Assembly (NCBI GenBank): GCA_035655435.1
Contig: DASRUN010000023.1
Location: forward strand, 1 to 64,000
Source: UBA493 sp035655435
Lineage (GTDB): Archaea > Iainarchaeota > Iainarchaeia > Iainarchaeales > Iainarchaeaceae
Direction: 5' to 3'
Length of the DNA stretch: 64,000 nt
The stretch's first letter is position 1. The number at the start of each line of letters is the position of its first letter. Below are positions 8,757 through 17,634 of the stretch, piece after piece. The notes under the pieces were generated by a model. The model saw nothing but the letters and a program-made list of their open reading frames with translations. It was not told where the DNA came from and did no database searches. The translations under genes and the position numbers were made by a program.

Positions 8757-10682
8757 ATGACTAATTTTCTTGATCTTAAATCCACAAAGGATGTTCCGGT
8801 TTCCAAGCTTTTGATGGAGCAAATTATAGGTCAAGAGAGGGCGGTTGAACTTATTAGAAAGGCCGCAATTCAAAAGAGGAATGTATTGCTTATCGGTGTT
8901 CCTGGAACCGGAAAATCAATGCTTGCAAAGGCAATGTCAGAATTAATGCCGTTGCAACGCCTTACTGATGTTCTTATTTATTCGAATGAAGAGGATCAGA
9001 ATAATCCTAAAGTTAAGGTTGTTCGCGCGGGAGAGGGAAAAAAGATTTTAGAACAATCCAGATTAGAAGCGCGTGTTCAGGATGATAATATGCGCCTGCT
9101 TGGTTTGATCTTGCCTCTTGGCTGGTTTATTCTTAGTTATATTTTGTGGACTTTCGGCTTCATGCCCGATGTTGTTTATGCCGCAACATTAATTTTGGGC
9201 GGTTTTTTGATGATCGGCTTTGCATTAGGTTCTCAAGTGAAAATAAGAACAGGAACCGTTGTTCCAAAGCTTTTGGTTAACAATGACGGAAAAAAAATTG
9301 CACCTTTTTTTGAAGCAACAGGTGCAAGAGCCGGCGCACTTTTAGGAGATGTTCGTCACGATCCATTGCAAAGCGGCGGTTTAGGAACTCCTGCACATTT
9401 GCGTGTTGAACCGGGAATGATTCACAAGGCTTCGGGCGGGGTTTTGTTTGTTGATGAAATTGCAACTCTTTCAATGAAGAGCCAGCAAGAACTTCTTACT
9501 GCAATGCAAGAGAAAAAATATTCCATTACAGGGCAAAGTGAAATGTCTTCCGGTGCAATGACGCGAACAGATGCAATTCCTTGCGATTTTGTTCTTGTTG
9601 CCGCGGGAAATTATCACGATCTTGAAAAAGTTCACCCGGCTTTGAGAAGCAGGATTAGGGGTTATGGTTATGAGGCCTATCTGAATTTGGACATGGATGA
9701 CAATGAAGAAAACAGGAATAAATTAGTTCAATTTGTTGCGCAAGAAGTAATTAATGACGGAAAGATTCCACATTTTTCAATGGATGGAGTTCGCGAAATT
9801 ATTTTTGATGCAAGAAGACGCTCTGGAAGAAAAAACAAGCTTACTTTGAAACTCCGCGATCTTGGTGGATTAGTTAGAGCTGCGGGCGATGTTGCAAAGG
9901 AAAAGAATCACAAGCTTGTTACTGTACAGGATATTATGGAAGCGCGTATGTCTGCTAAGACTTTGGAGCAGCAAATGGTTTCAAAGATGATTGAGGATAG
10001 GAAAGAGTATGATGTTTATCTTTACTCCGGAAGCGCTGTGGGAAGAGTTAACGGTTTAGCTGTAATGGCTGACGGAGATGCAGGTTTAGTTATGCCGATT
10101 GAAGCAGAAATTGCTCCTGCGCAATCAAGGAGTGAGGGAAAAGTTATTGCAACAGGAAAATTAGGAGAAATTGCAAAAGAAGCAGTGCAAAATGTTTCCG
10201 CTATTATAAAGCGTCTTTCAGGAAAGGATGTTTCCAAATACGATCTTCACATTCAATTTTTACAATCCTATTCCGGAGTTGAGGGAGACTCTGCTTCTGT
10301 GAGTGTTGCAACAGCAGTTGTTAGTGCAATTGAAGGTATTCCTATAAAACAAAATCTTGCCATGACCGGTTCTTTGAGCGTGCGCGGAGAAGTAATGCCT
10401 GTTGGGGGAATTTCGGCAAAAGTTTCCGCTGCAATTGCCGCCGGCTTTAAGGAAGTAATTATTCCTTATTCAAATTTGGGCGACGTTGTTCTTTCTGATG
10501 AAAAACTCAAAAAAGTCAGTATTATTCCCGTGAAAACCCTTTCAGAGGTTTTGGAAAACGCTTTTGTTAAAAGCGACAAAAAAACAAAGCTTCTCACGAG
10601 CCTGAAAAAATTGATGAAACTTAATCTCCCCGCGCTTGTGGAAGAAGAAGTGAAAAAGAAAATTGTCGAACCCACAGCATAA
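8757..10682 (+). CDS. lonB: Membrane-bound ATP-dependent Lon protease, archaeal LonB
   Basis: The 641-residue protease has Walker A GVPGTGKS at residues 47-54, two adjacent transmembrane helices at ~117-160 inserted in the AAA+ domain, Walker B VLFVDEIA near residue 230, a sensor and lid region, and a C-terminal Lon protease domain with catalytic dyad Ser512 (GDSAS) and Lys555 (GGISAK). The helix insertion inside the AAA domain defines LonB, which anchors proteolysis at the cytoplasmic membrane. It degrades misfolded and regulatory proteins. An AT-rich stretch with TTATTCTATTATAATTATAG just upstream supplies the promoter. Confidence 0.96.
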   Translation: MTNFLDLKSTKDVPVSKLLMEQIIGQERAVELIRKAAIQKRNVLLIGVPGTGKSMLAKAMSELMPLQRLTDVLIYSNEEDQNNPKVKVVRAGEGKKILEQSRLEARVQDDNMRLLGLILPLGWFILSYILWTFGFMPDVVYAATLILGGFLMIGFALGSQVKIRTGTVVPKLLVNNDGKKIAPFFEATGARAGALLGDVRHDPLQSGGLGTPAHLRVEPGMIHKASGGVLFVDEIATLSMKSQQELLTAMQEKKYSITGQSEMSSGAMTRTDAIPCDFVLVAAGNYHDLEKVHPALRSRIRGYGYEAYLNLDMDDNEENRNKLVQFVAQEVINDGKIPHFSMDGVREIIFDARRRSGRKNKLTLKLRDLGGLVRAAGDVAKEKNHKLVTVQDIMEARMSAKTLEQQMVSKMIEDRKEYDVYLYSGSAVGRVNGLAVMADGDAGLVMPIEAEIAPAQSRSEGKVIATGKLGEIAKEAVQNVSAIIKRLSGKDVSKYDLHIQFLQSYSGVEGDSASVSVATAVVSAIEGIPIKQNLAMTGSLSVRGEVMPVGGISAKVSAAIAAGFKEVIIPYSNLGDVVLSDEKLKKVSIIPVKTLSEVLENAFVKSDKKTKLLTSLKKLMKLNLPALVEEEVKKKIVEPTA

Positions 10683-10714
10683 TTTTTTATATTACTTCTT
10701 TCTTTTTTGATTAT

Positions 10715-11341
10715 ATGCAAAGAGGTCGTAAAGTAGGGGCGCATCTTCCCGGCGAATCCAGAAAAAGAGTTCTTACGCCAACTTTGAAACATAGGTTAAG
10801 CGTTCTCGATCTCATAAGGAGTGGGATGGGCGAAGCTGAACTGATAAAAAAACTTCATAAATTGCATCCGGAGGCAACAAGGGAAGCAATAATGAATGCA
10901 TATTTTTATAATAAATATTTTTCAATCAGGTATTTGTTTTCATTGTCTGCCAATCAATTGGATGCTGTCAGAGCCAAATATATTAAGTGGCATAAAAAAA
11001 TAAGCAAAAAAGGTAAAGAGTTAGGCAGACGCACAGCTGCATCCCATTCTCCAAGACCTGTTCCCGGTGAAGGTCTCGGCCACGATGCAAAAGTTGATTC
11101 TTTCCTAACTGCGCTTGCAACTAAATCCGTTAGCATGGCTGCAAAGGCAAATGGTTTGTCGGGCAGAGAACTCAATCGTGCAAGGCGTGAGCTTTCAGTA
11201 AGATTAAATCAACATCTTTTACGTTTTCAAAATCAAATCGATGAAGTAATCGCAGGCAACGATCCATTAAAAGAACAACTTTTAGCTAGACTTAATGCCG
11301 ATAAAAAACAAGTTGAAAAGACTCTCGGAAAACTGCGTTAA
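10715..11341 (+). CDS. Basic, helical protein of unknown function
   Basis: The 208-residue protein is lysine- and arginine-rich and almost entirely helical, with no cysteine, signal peptide or membrane segment. No family is recognised. It begins 32 bases after lonB on the same strand and overlaps the convergent DUF373 gene by 4 bases. The codons for SPRPVPGEGLG lie on a short DNA hairpin (stems CCAAGACCT and AGGTCTCGG at 11051-11079), which may be a small inserted palindrome. A nucleic-acid-binding role would fit the composition but is speculative. Confidence 0.65.
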   Translation: MQRGRKVGAHLPGESRKRVLTPTLKHRLSVLDLIRSGMGEAELIKKLHKLHPEATREAIMNAYFYNKYFSIRYLFSLSANQLDAVRAKYIKWHKKISKKGKELGRRTAASHSPRPVPGEGLGHDAKVDSFLTALATKSVSMAAKANGLSGRELNRARRELSVRLNQHLLRFQNQIDEVIAGNDPLKEQLLARLNADKKQVEKTLGKLR

Positions 11342-12573
11342 TTCAACAGAACTTTCCCTTCGCTTAAAATGAATTCGCCTTTTTTAATTGTTACTTCTTT
11401 TTTGTTGGAATTATTTTTGTAGGTTATGTTGGTTTTTTTGTTTATTGATTCAACCAACCCCAACCATTTCCCGTCTTTCGAGTAAACAGGCAATCCAATG
11501 AGGATTTTTGTGATTTTTTTTCTCAGATCTAGTATTTGCGAAATCTTGTATGCGGTTAATCCGAATACAAAGCTTATCAAAACATTCAATCCAAACCAAC
11601 CCAAATCCGCGTACGGCGCTCCAATCAAAACTTGTCTTCCCGCATCGAGAATAAACCAAAGTATGAATACTGCGGAACCGCTCATAAAATATTTTGTGAT
11701 ATTGTAGGCTCTTTTGAGCTGTATTGCGTCAATGCTTTTTCCAAGTAAAAATGAAATAGAACTGAGTGCCAAGAATAAGAGCATTTGTCCTGTTGCATTT
11801 GACACGCTTATGAATACATTGTTTGCCGGAACATTGAATTCGACAAAGCTTGCCCACAATCCAATGAGAAATAAAAGTATTGTCATCAAATAAAACGGAA
11901 AGCTAACCCTTTGGAGGGAAATGCTTTTTGTAACGGTTGAAACCGCTCCCGCAATCCTATCCTCCAATCCCGTTCCTTTGAGAATTAAGTATGTTCCCAC
12001 AACAAGAAGCATGCTTTGGAAAAAAAGTTTTTCGGAATTTGCAACCGCCAGTATTCCCCAGAGCAAAACTATTATTCCGGGAAATAGTATAAATGTTCTA
12101 GCAAAATCCGGGTCTTTGAGTGCCTGCTTAATTGTATAATAAGTTGACTCAACCTCATTTGCCTGTTTCACTATTATTGTTTCTTTCGAAATAATCGGGG
12201 CTCTTCCCTGCAATATTGGTAGAACCTGATCATCTTCAGCGCCATCGGTTACAAGCACGATTCCTGTTGCCGGAAATTTTTCCAGGACAACATCAAGTTG
12301 TTTGGTTATTCTGTGATCTGATTCAAATCCGGTTTTCCCATATCCTGTGAGTATTGCGACTTCCGCGGTTGCATAATTTTTTACTTCATCAAATTTTTTT
12401 ACCGCTCCAAAAATGCTGTTCGAATCGGAATCTGTTGGATCCTGCAAAGCAAGTGCCGCGGCAGCTTTAATACATTCTTTTCTGCCGATTACGGGTCCTT
12501 GTACTCCTGCTTTTTTTCCGAGATCATTGTCTCTGTCAACTGCCAGTACAAGGATTCTTTCGTTTTCGTTCAT
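11338..12573 (-). CDS. DUF373 family membrane protein
   Basis: The 411-residue protein has an N-terminal soluble domain with VLAVDRDNDLGKKAGVQGPVIG and VLVTDGAEDDQVLPILQ, followed from about residue 165 by five or six transmembrane helices and a short C-terminal cytoplasmic segment. This is the architecture of DUF373, an archaea-specific family of unknown function. The VDRDNDLG and TDGAEDD motifs suggest a metal- or phosphate-binding Rossmann-like domain. It is convergent with the gene at 10715 (4-base overlap) and divergent from the stomatin gene. Confidence 0.9.
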   Translation of the reverse strand: MNENERILVLAVDRDNDLGKKAGVQGPVIGRKECIKAAAALALQDPTDSDSNSIFGAVKKFDEVKNYATAEVAILTGYGKTGFESDHRITKQLDVVLEKFPATGIVLVTDGAEDDQVLPILQGRAPIISKETIIVKQANEVESTYYTIKQALKDPDFARTFILFPGIIVLLWGILAVANSEKLFFQSMLLVVGTYLILKGTGLEDRIAGAVSTVTKSISLQRVSFPFYLMTILLFLIGLWASFVEFNVPANNVFISVSNATGQMLLFLALSSISFLLGKSIDAIQLKRAYNITKYFMSGSAVFILWFILDAGRQVLIGAPYADLGWFGLNVLISFVFGLTAYKISQILDLRKKITKILIGLPVYSKDGKWLGLVESINKKTNITYKNNSNKKEVTIKKGEFILSEGKVLLN

Positions 12574-12670
12574 GTTGATCGCGCGATTTATTTATATAAT
12601 GCATTTGATGTATTATAAATAATATATAGTAGAATTTAATTAATTGACTTTTTTCCCGGGGGTTTGAAAT

Positions 12671-13600
12671 TTGGCTAAGGAAGGGGCAAAGCAGCTGATT
12701 TTTCTCGTATTGGTGGTTGTTGTCATCACCATTGTTTTCATCCTACTTCAAAATACAGATTTGATTGTCGACAACATTCTTCCAATTGCAATTCTTTTGA
12801 TTGTGCTGTTTTTGATTGTAAGGTATGATTTTGTTCTCCAGCTCAAGGATTATGAGAGAGCGGTTATTTTTACGCTTGGAAAAGTGAATCGTGTTGGGGG
12901 GCCGGGTTGGGCGGTTTTATTTCCCCCATTCGAATCTGGGGAGGTTGTTGACCTCAGAACAAAAACAATTGATATTCCGCGACAAAATATTGTTACAAAG
13001 GACAATGTCGAGGTTAACATTGATGCGGTTGTTTATCTGAAAATCGGAAAGGACAATGCTTCTGTCATTAACAGTGTGGTGGAAATCTCCGATTACATTC
13101 AGGCATCAAAACAGTATGTTATTGGTTTGATCAGGGACAAAGCCGGTTCATTGACTTTAACCGAATTGATTTCAAGCATTGAGGAATTGAACAAAAGTTT
13201 GCGAACAGATTTAGATAGACTTGCGAGCAAGTGGGGTGTTCAGGTTGAGGAAGCAGCCATAAAGGATATTCAGATTCCGAAAACTGTTATTCAGGCAATG
13301 CACGAACAAAAAGCTTCTGTGCAAAGAAAGCTTGCTAGAATGGAAGGAGCAAAAGCCCATCAGGCTGAAATAGAAGCCGTAAAGGCCGCAGCCGAACAAT
13401 TAAGCGACAAAGCTTTATCCTATTATTACATCAAGGCGCTTGAAAAATTGGGAGAAGGAAAAAGCACTAAATTCATTTTTCCCATGGAACTCACAAAACT
13501 TGCGCAGAAGCTGTCAAGCGATGAACTTTCCGAAACACAAGTTCAAAAATTGTTGGAAAAATATTTGCCTTTGATAAAGGATCTTGCGAAAAAGAAATAA
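12671..13600 (+). CDS. SPFH/Band 7 stomatin-like membrane protein
   Basis: The 309-residue protein has two N-terminal hydrophobic helices (residues ~8-25 and 32-48), then the SPFH domain (YERAVIFTLGKVNRVGGPGWAVLFPPFE, VDLRTKTIDIPRQNIVTKDNVEVNIDAVVY and WGVQVEEAAIKDIQIP), and a charged coiled-coil tail rich in Glu, Lys and Ala. Stomatins oligomerise on membranes and act as scaffolds for proteases and channels. No NfeD protease gene is adjacent, although one usually is in archaea. The start is TTG at 12671, preceded by a G-rich ribosome-binding site. Confidence 0.93.
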   Translation: MAKEGAKQLIFLVLVVVVITIVFILLQNTDLIVDNILPIAILLIVLFLIVRYDFVLQLKDYERAVIFTLGKVNRVGGPGWAVLFPPFESGEVVDLRTKTIDIPRQNIVTKDNVEVNIDAVVYLKIGKDNASVINSVVEISDYIQASKQYVIGLIRDKAGSLTLTELISSIEELNKSLRTDLDRLASKWGVQVEEAAIKDIQIPKTVIQAMHEQKASVQRKLARMEGAKAHQAEIEAVKAAAEQLSDKALSYYYIKALEKLGEGKSTKFIFPMELTKLAQKLSSDELSETQVQKLLEKYLPLIKDLAKKK

Positions 13601-13603
13601 ATT

Positions 13604-14596
13604 TCAAGCCTGATGTTCTTTTCTGAATTTATTGAGTTTATAGCGCACTCCGGGAATATATAATATAATGTAGAGTGCGAAGAATCCCATTATTCCTGCT
13701 ATTGCAAGTTCGCTTTGGTTGAAGATTGAAGCCGTTTCTATGAACGCGGCAATGAAAAGCGTGATTGTTGCAAGCGCGAGAAGAAGCACGGTATCAACAA
13801 TGACTATTTTCATTTCGTTTTTCTTAAATTGTTGTTTTGAGATTGCGGCGGAAATAATTCCTCCCGCAATTGCCGCAATAAAGTATGCGAGTATTTCCGG
13901 GATTCCGTGGGGTAAAAAACTAACCGCCCGCAACGCCCCCGCGGTCAGGCTATTGCTTTGTATTTCAAGCCCGATGAACAATCCTATTACCGATGCCTGC
14001 CAACCCAAAATGAATATTGCCCCGGCGCCCCAGATTAGGGAGAACAATATTGCAAAACCCATTACCCAAAAATTGTTTACAAATATTAGTTCGAAGCATT
14101 TGGCAAAACTTTTCGTGTTTTCGTTGAAGCATTCTGTTGATCCAATTGCATTTCCTGTAATGTTCACAAAATTTCCTGTTATTCCCGAGTGCACTTTTGT
14201 CTGCTCGGAAAAAATCGCTCCTCTTTCCGGGAGCATGCATCCCAAGCCGGTGCAATCCGCATTGCTTTCGGGAAGAGCAACAGACCAAAAGCCAAACGCG
14301 GCTATCAATCCTATAAATATCCAGCTGTAAATGTGGATTACATTGAAATGCGTTGCAATAAAAGCAAACGGAACATCATTTTCGCTGATTTCGTTTTCCT
14401 CTTCTCTTAACATGAGGCTGTGGAGTATGGGCATGAATGTAAGAGCTATGAATGCGATTGTGAGAACTGAACTGCTTTGCGGGAATGTTTTGAATGAAAG
14501 GATCATAGCCCCTGTTGTTACAATGAATGCGATAAAAAACAGTGAAATCGGGTGTTTTTCGGCATTTTTCATGCTTGTAAGCGATTCGAGAACCAT
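13604..14596 (-). CDS. SpoIIM/DUF95-like integral membrane protein
   Basis: The 330-residue protein has six or seven transmembrane helices. The conserved SpoIIM/DUF95 signature is seen as FLPHGIPEILAYFIAAIAGG near residues 228-247, with a preceding glycine-rich helix pair (LFSLIWGAGAIFILGW). A cysteine-containing loop at ~115-170 (DCTGLGC, STECF, AKCF) is predicted outside and may be disulfide-bonded. The archaeal members have no known function. It is convergent with the stomatin gene with only 3 bases between them. Confidence 0.85.
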   Translation of the reverse strand: MVLESLTSMKNAEKHPISLFFIAFIVTTGAMILSFKTFPQSSSVLTIAFIALTFMPILHSLMLREEENEISENDVPFAFIATHFNVIHIYSWIFIGLIAAFGFWSVALPESNADCTGLGCMLPERGAIFSEQTKVHSGITGNFVNITGNAIGSTECFNENTKSFAKCFELIFVNNFWVMGFAILFSLIWGAGAIFILGWQASVIGLFIGLEIQSNSLTAGALRAVSFLPHGIPEILAYFIAAIAGGIISAAISKQQFKKNEMKIVIVDTVLLLALATITLFIAAFIETASIFNQSELAIAGIMGFFALYIILYIPGVRYKLNKFRKEHQA

Positions 14597-14689
14597 TTAA
14601 GAGTAATGGCATGATAGTGCTTTAAATATTTTTCTGGGTGGAAGATAGTGTGGAAATACACTCTTTTTTTTAAAGGGGGACGATTTTTT

Positions 14690-15256
14690 TTGGACAAGAA
14701 TGAATTTGTTTATCCGGGCAACTTTTTGGCATATGAAGAGGAATTCATGGCGGGTCAAAATGCTTTCGAAAACGGCGACGGAAAAGTTTATTCAACTGTA
14801 ATCGGCGTGAAAAAATTGGATTCAACAAATCACGAGGTTAGTGTTCAGAACGCCGGGAAAAGCCGCGAAATAATTTCAAGAGGCTGCACTATCCTTGGTG
14901 TTGTGTTTAATGTGAAGGATAATGTTGTTCTTATTGAATTGAAGGAAGCAGAGCTTGAGGGAAAAAGAAAGGTCATTACAAACGGGCTTGCTTCGCTTGT
15001 TATTTTTAACATAAGCCATGAGTATGTTACGAGCACTCATGATGTTTTCAAGATCGGGGATATTGTAAGAGCAAGGGTTTTGGATGTTACAAATTATGGG
15101 ATAGAGCTTCACACTAAAGATAGTGATCTTGGTGTGATAAAGGCGTTTGGTTCTGTTTCAAGAAAGCCCTTGATTTTGATTAGCGACCAGTTGAGGGATC
15201 CGATAACCGGTCACACTGAATCCAGGAAAATTTCGAGCGAGTATGCGTTGAGGTGA
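14690..15256 (+). CDS. csl4: Exosome RNA-binding subunit Csl4 with degenerate zinc ribbon
   Basis: TTG at 14690 is preferred to GTG at 14648: a GGGGGA ribosome-binding site ends 10 bases before it, and family members begin at the N-terminal beta module (VYPGNFLAYEEEF). An S1 domain follows (IGDIVRARVLDVTNYGIELHTKDSDLGVIKAF). Csl4 caps the archaeal RNA exosome and recruits RNA and DnaG. The family normally ends in a four-cysteine zinc ribbon before RKISSEY. Here that region reads LILISDQLRDPITGHTES with no cysteine, so zinc cannot bind in the usual way. RpoL follows 6 bases later, a common archaeal pairing. Confidence 0.86.
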   Translation: MDKNEFVYPGNFLAYEEEFMAGQNAFENGDGKVYSTVIGVKKLDSTNHEVSVQNAGKSREIISRGCTILGVVFNVKDNVVLIELKEAELEGKRKVITNGLASLVIFNISHEYVTSTHDVFKIGDIVRARVLDVTNYGIELHTKDSDLGVIKAFGSVSRKPLILISDQLRDPITGHTESRKISSEYALR

Positions 15257-15262
15257 AAAAAA

Positions 15263-15538
15263 ATGAAGGTAGAGGTTTTGAAGAACGAGAAAGAGTATGC
15301 GGAATTTATTTTGGACGGAGAAAAGCATAGTTTTCCAAATCTTTTGAAGCAGAAGCTTTTGGACAATAAGAGCGTTGAATTTGTTTCATATATAGTTCAA
15401 CATCCAATGGATCAAAGCTCCAAGTTTGTGATAAGGACCAGCGGGAAATCCCCGAAAAAAGTTCTGGAAGAGGCCGCAAAGGAAATTGAGGCGGATCTGG
15501 ATGACTTTGACAAGCAGTTGAAAAAGGCGCTTAAATAA
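15263..15538 (+). CDS. rpoL: DNA-directed RNA polymerase subunit L (Rpb11-like)
   Basis: The 91-residue protein matches the archaeal Rpb11/RpoL fold: HSFPNLLKQKLLDNKSVEFVSYIVQHPM and then RTSGKSPKKVLEEAAKEIEADL. It pairs with RpoD (Rpb3-like) to nucleate polymerase assembly. Length is normal. It follows csl4 with 6 bases between stop and start (GTGAAAAAAAATG), so the two are probably cotranscribed. Confidence 0.93.
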   Translation: MKVEVLKNEKEYAEFILDGEKHSFPNLLKQKLLDNKSVEFVSYIVQHPMDQSSKFVIRTSGKSPKKVLEEAAKEIEADLDDFDKQLKKALK

Positions 15539-15577
15539 AGTGTCCTAATTAAATTGCTTTCCAACTATTTTTTTTGC

Positions 15578-16276
15578 ATGCTGAAGGGTTTAAGGGAAAG
15601 GCTGAAGTGGCTTGATCCCTTCACATATGTTGATCATTTTGTAATGCCCGTCGTGAACCCGGATAAGAATAAAACTCTTGAAACAATTGTTTACATTATT
15701 TTTGCGTTTATTTTTGCATTTGTTTTATACAATTTTGTCCTCGTGTTTCTTTTGGGCACGAATGTTCCTCTTGTAATTGTTTTTTCCGGTTCAATGGAAC
15801 CGGTTCTTTATCGCGGGGACGTGGTTGTTCTCATTGGAGCAAGCTCGCTTGAAATGAGGGAAGCAAACATTGATTTCCCGATTCGAAACAGGCCTTTGCT
15901 TGAGTATGCAGAGCTTGGTTCGCGCCTTGAAAACAACAGGGATCGCCATGCTTCTATAAAAGTGAACGGCGAGGAATTCGAATTTGATCCTAATGGCCCC
16001 ATTGTTGTGTATCACTCCGCGTTAACCGGTCAGGACATTATTCATCGAGCTGTCCTAAAGCTTCACGCTCCAGATGGGAATTTTGTCCTGACTTTAGGAG
16101 ACAACAACAACCGCCTTGATGAAGACTGTCCAATCAATCCTGTGCGCGGAGAATGCATCGAAACATATCCTGTTCCTGCAGAAAATCTGAAAGGGAAGTA
16201 CTTGTTCCACATTCCTCTTGTGGGTTATGTAAAATTGCTTTTGTTTGATGATCTCCCGCGCCTTATTTTTGGTTAA
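15578..16276 (+). CDS. Signal peptidase I, archaeal Sec11-like
   Basis: ATG at 15578 is preferred over an upstream in-frame TTG because it puts the basic n-region directly at the start. The 232-residue enzyme has a transmembrane helix at ~35-57, then the catalytic serine motif VIVFSGSMEPVLYRGDVVVL, the segment HRAV (catalytic histidine region, as in Sec11 and eukaryotic peptidases) and a late GDNN motif. A second hydrophobic segment closes the protein. It removes signal peptides from secreted proteins, here including the S-layer protein. The ~70-residue insert between the serine box and the HRA box is longer than usual. Confidence 0.9.
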   Translation: MLKGLRERLKWLDPFTYVDHFVMPVVNPDKNKTLETIVYIIFAFIFAFVLYNFVLVFLLGTNVPLVIVFSGSMEPVLYRGDVVVLIGASSLEMREANIDFPIRNRPLLEYAELGSRLENNRDRHASIKVNGEEFEFDPNGPIVVYHSALTGQDIIHRAVLKLHAPDGNFVLTLGDNNNRLDEDCPINPVRGECIETYPVPAENLKGKYLFHIPLVGYVKLLLFDDLPRLIFG

Positions 16277-16321
16277 GGGTTTTAAAGTGTTCCTAGGAGA
16301 AAATTCTTTGGTGTTGTTTTT

Positions 16322-17068
16322 ATGAATCTTGTTTTTGAAGATGCTTCGCTTTTTAGGAAGTGCGTGGACGGAATCTCTGTTCTGGTTGATGAGGCGGAAT
16401 TCATTATTGATGAAAAAGGGTTAAGTTTGAAGGCAACCGATCCGAGCCAAATTTCTCTCGTTGATTTTGAGCTTCCGAAAAAGGCTTTCAAAAAATTTGA
16501 TGTGAAGAAAAGCAGCAGGATCGGCCTTGATTTGAATTATTTGGGGCAGGTAATGTCGCGCGCAAAAAGCGGTGATTCTGTTGAATTTTTGCTTTCGGAT
16601 GATGCTTCAAAGCTTGTGCTTGTTTTTTCCGGAAAATCAAAAAGATCATTTACAATTCCATTGCTTGATCTAACATCCGGGGATCTGCCTTTGCCCAAAA
16701 TAGATTTTGATGCGGAAATAAAAATCAAGGCGGACGCCCTTAACGATTCTTTCAAGGATGCATCGTTGATTTCAACTCACATTGTTTTAAGCGTGGAAAA
16801 CGATTCTTTTTTTGTGAGAGCAAATTCAAGCAAAGGGAATCTTGAAAATATTTACACGCAAAAAGATCATTCAGTTGTTTCTCTCAAGGCAAGCAATGAG
16901 GTTAGAGCAATGTTCCCGCTTGATTATTTGGCGAACATCATAAAAGCGGCTTCGAGTGATACCGAAATTCTCGTGAGTTTGAAAACAAACGCGCCCGTGC
17001 AAATAAATTATTCTTTGGGGGACGGAAAACTCCAATATTTTTTGGCTCCGAGAATAGAATCGGATTAA
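16322..17068 (+). CDS. pcn: DNA sliding clamp PCNA (copy 1)
   Basis: The 248-residue protein is collinear with archaeal PCNA: KATDPSQISLVDFELPKKAFKKF in domain 1, the interdomain loop with LLDLTSGDLPLPKIDF and a C-terminus ending YFLAPRIESD (the PIP-box docking segment usually ends LAPR or LAPK). PCNA encircles DNA and holds polymerases, ligase, FEN1, RNase H2 and EndoQ on the template. It is the more conserved of two clamp genes here, the second being at 17635. Confidence 0.94.
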   Translation: MNLVFEDASLFRKCVDGISVLVDEAEFIIDEKGLSLKATDPSQISLVDFELPKKAFKKFDVKKSSRIGLDLNYLGQVMSRAKSGDSVEFLLSDDASKLVLVFSGKSKRSFTIPLLDLTSGDLPLPKIDFDAEIKIKADALNDSFKDASLISTHIVLSVENDSFFVRANSSKGNLENIYTQKDHSVVSLKASNEVRAMFPLDYLANIIKAASSDTEILVSLKTNAPVQINYSLGDGKLQYFLAPRIESD

Positions 17069-17131
17069 ATTGAATGTAAAATTAATAATTGCGAAATATT
17101 GTAATATTGTGAATCCGATTTTTTGAATTTT

Positions 17132-17572
17132 TTATTTTTCGAGCTTTGCTATTTTTTTCACGCGGTTTTTGTGCCTTGCAAGTTTGCTCGGCTTTGCATT
17201 CAGGAATGCATTGAGTATTTTTTTTGCAAACTCGGCTTTGTATTCTCTTCCGGATAAGCAGATTATGTTTGCATTATTGTGTTCGCGCGCAAGAGTTGCG
17301 GTTTTTGTGTCAAATGGATTGGCTGCGCGTATTCCTTTCACTTTGTTTGCGGCAATACTCATTCCTATTCCGGTTCCGCAGATAAGAAGTCCAAAGCTTC
17401 CTTTGTCTTTTGCCACTTTTTTGGCTACTTTTTCGGCATAATCAGGGTAATCAACGCTTTCTTCATCGTGAGTTCCAAGGTCAAGGGTTTGAATTCCTTT
17501 TTTTTCTAGGAATTTTTGGAGCGATTCCTTTGTTTTGAACCCCGCATGATCAGATCCTATGTAGAATTTCAT
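17132..17572 (-). CDS. rpiB: Ribose-5-phosphate isomerase B
   Basis: The enzyme opens with FYIGSDHAGFKTKESLQKFL and contains DLGTHDEESVDYPDYAEKVAKKV, the active-site cysteine in GLLICGTGIGMSIAANKVKGIRAA and NANIICLSGR. It interconverts ribose-5-phosphate and ribulose-5-phosphate. Most archaea use RpiA, so RpiB is of interest, although it occurs in several DPANN groups. An in-frame ATG two codons upstream (17578) is an equally possible start. It lies on the minus strand between two plus-strand PCNA genes, so it is probably not functionally linked to them. Confidence 0.92.
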   Translation of the reverse strand: MKFYIGSDHAGFKTKESLQKFLEKKGIQTLDLGTHDEESVDYPDYAEKVAKKVAKDKGSFGLLICGTGIGMSIAANKVKGIRAANPFDTKTATLAREHNNANIICLSGREYKAEFAKKILNAFLNAKPSKLARHKNRVKKIAKLEK

Positions 17573-17634
17573 GTTCAAATTATGCCCGAAAAGATTTAAA
17601 CCAATATGTGCCTCAATCTCTTTTGAGTGGTTGC

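Noticed and set aside
17040..17125. Nine-base inverted repeat (AATCGGATT/AATCCGATT) after pcna1 as a terminator
   Set aside because: The arms are about 45 bases apart and one lies in the coding end; chance is as likely as function.
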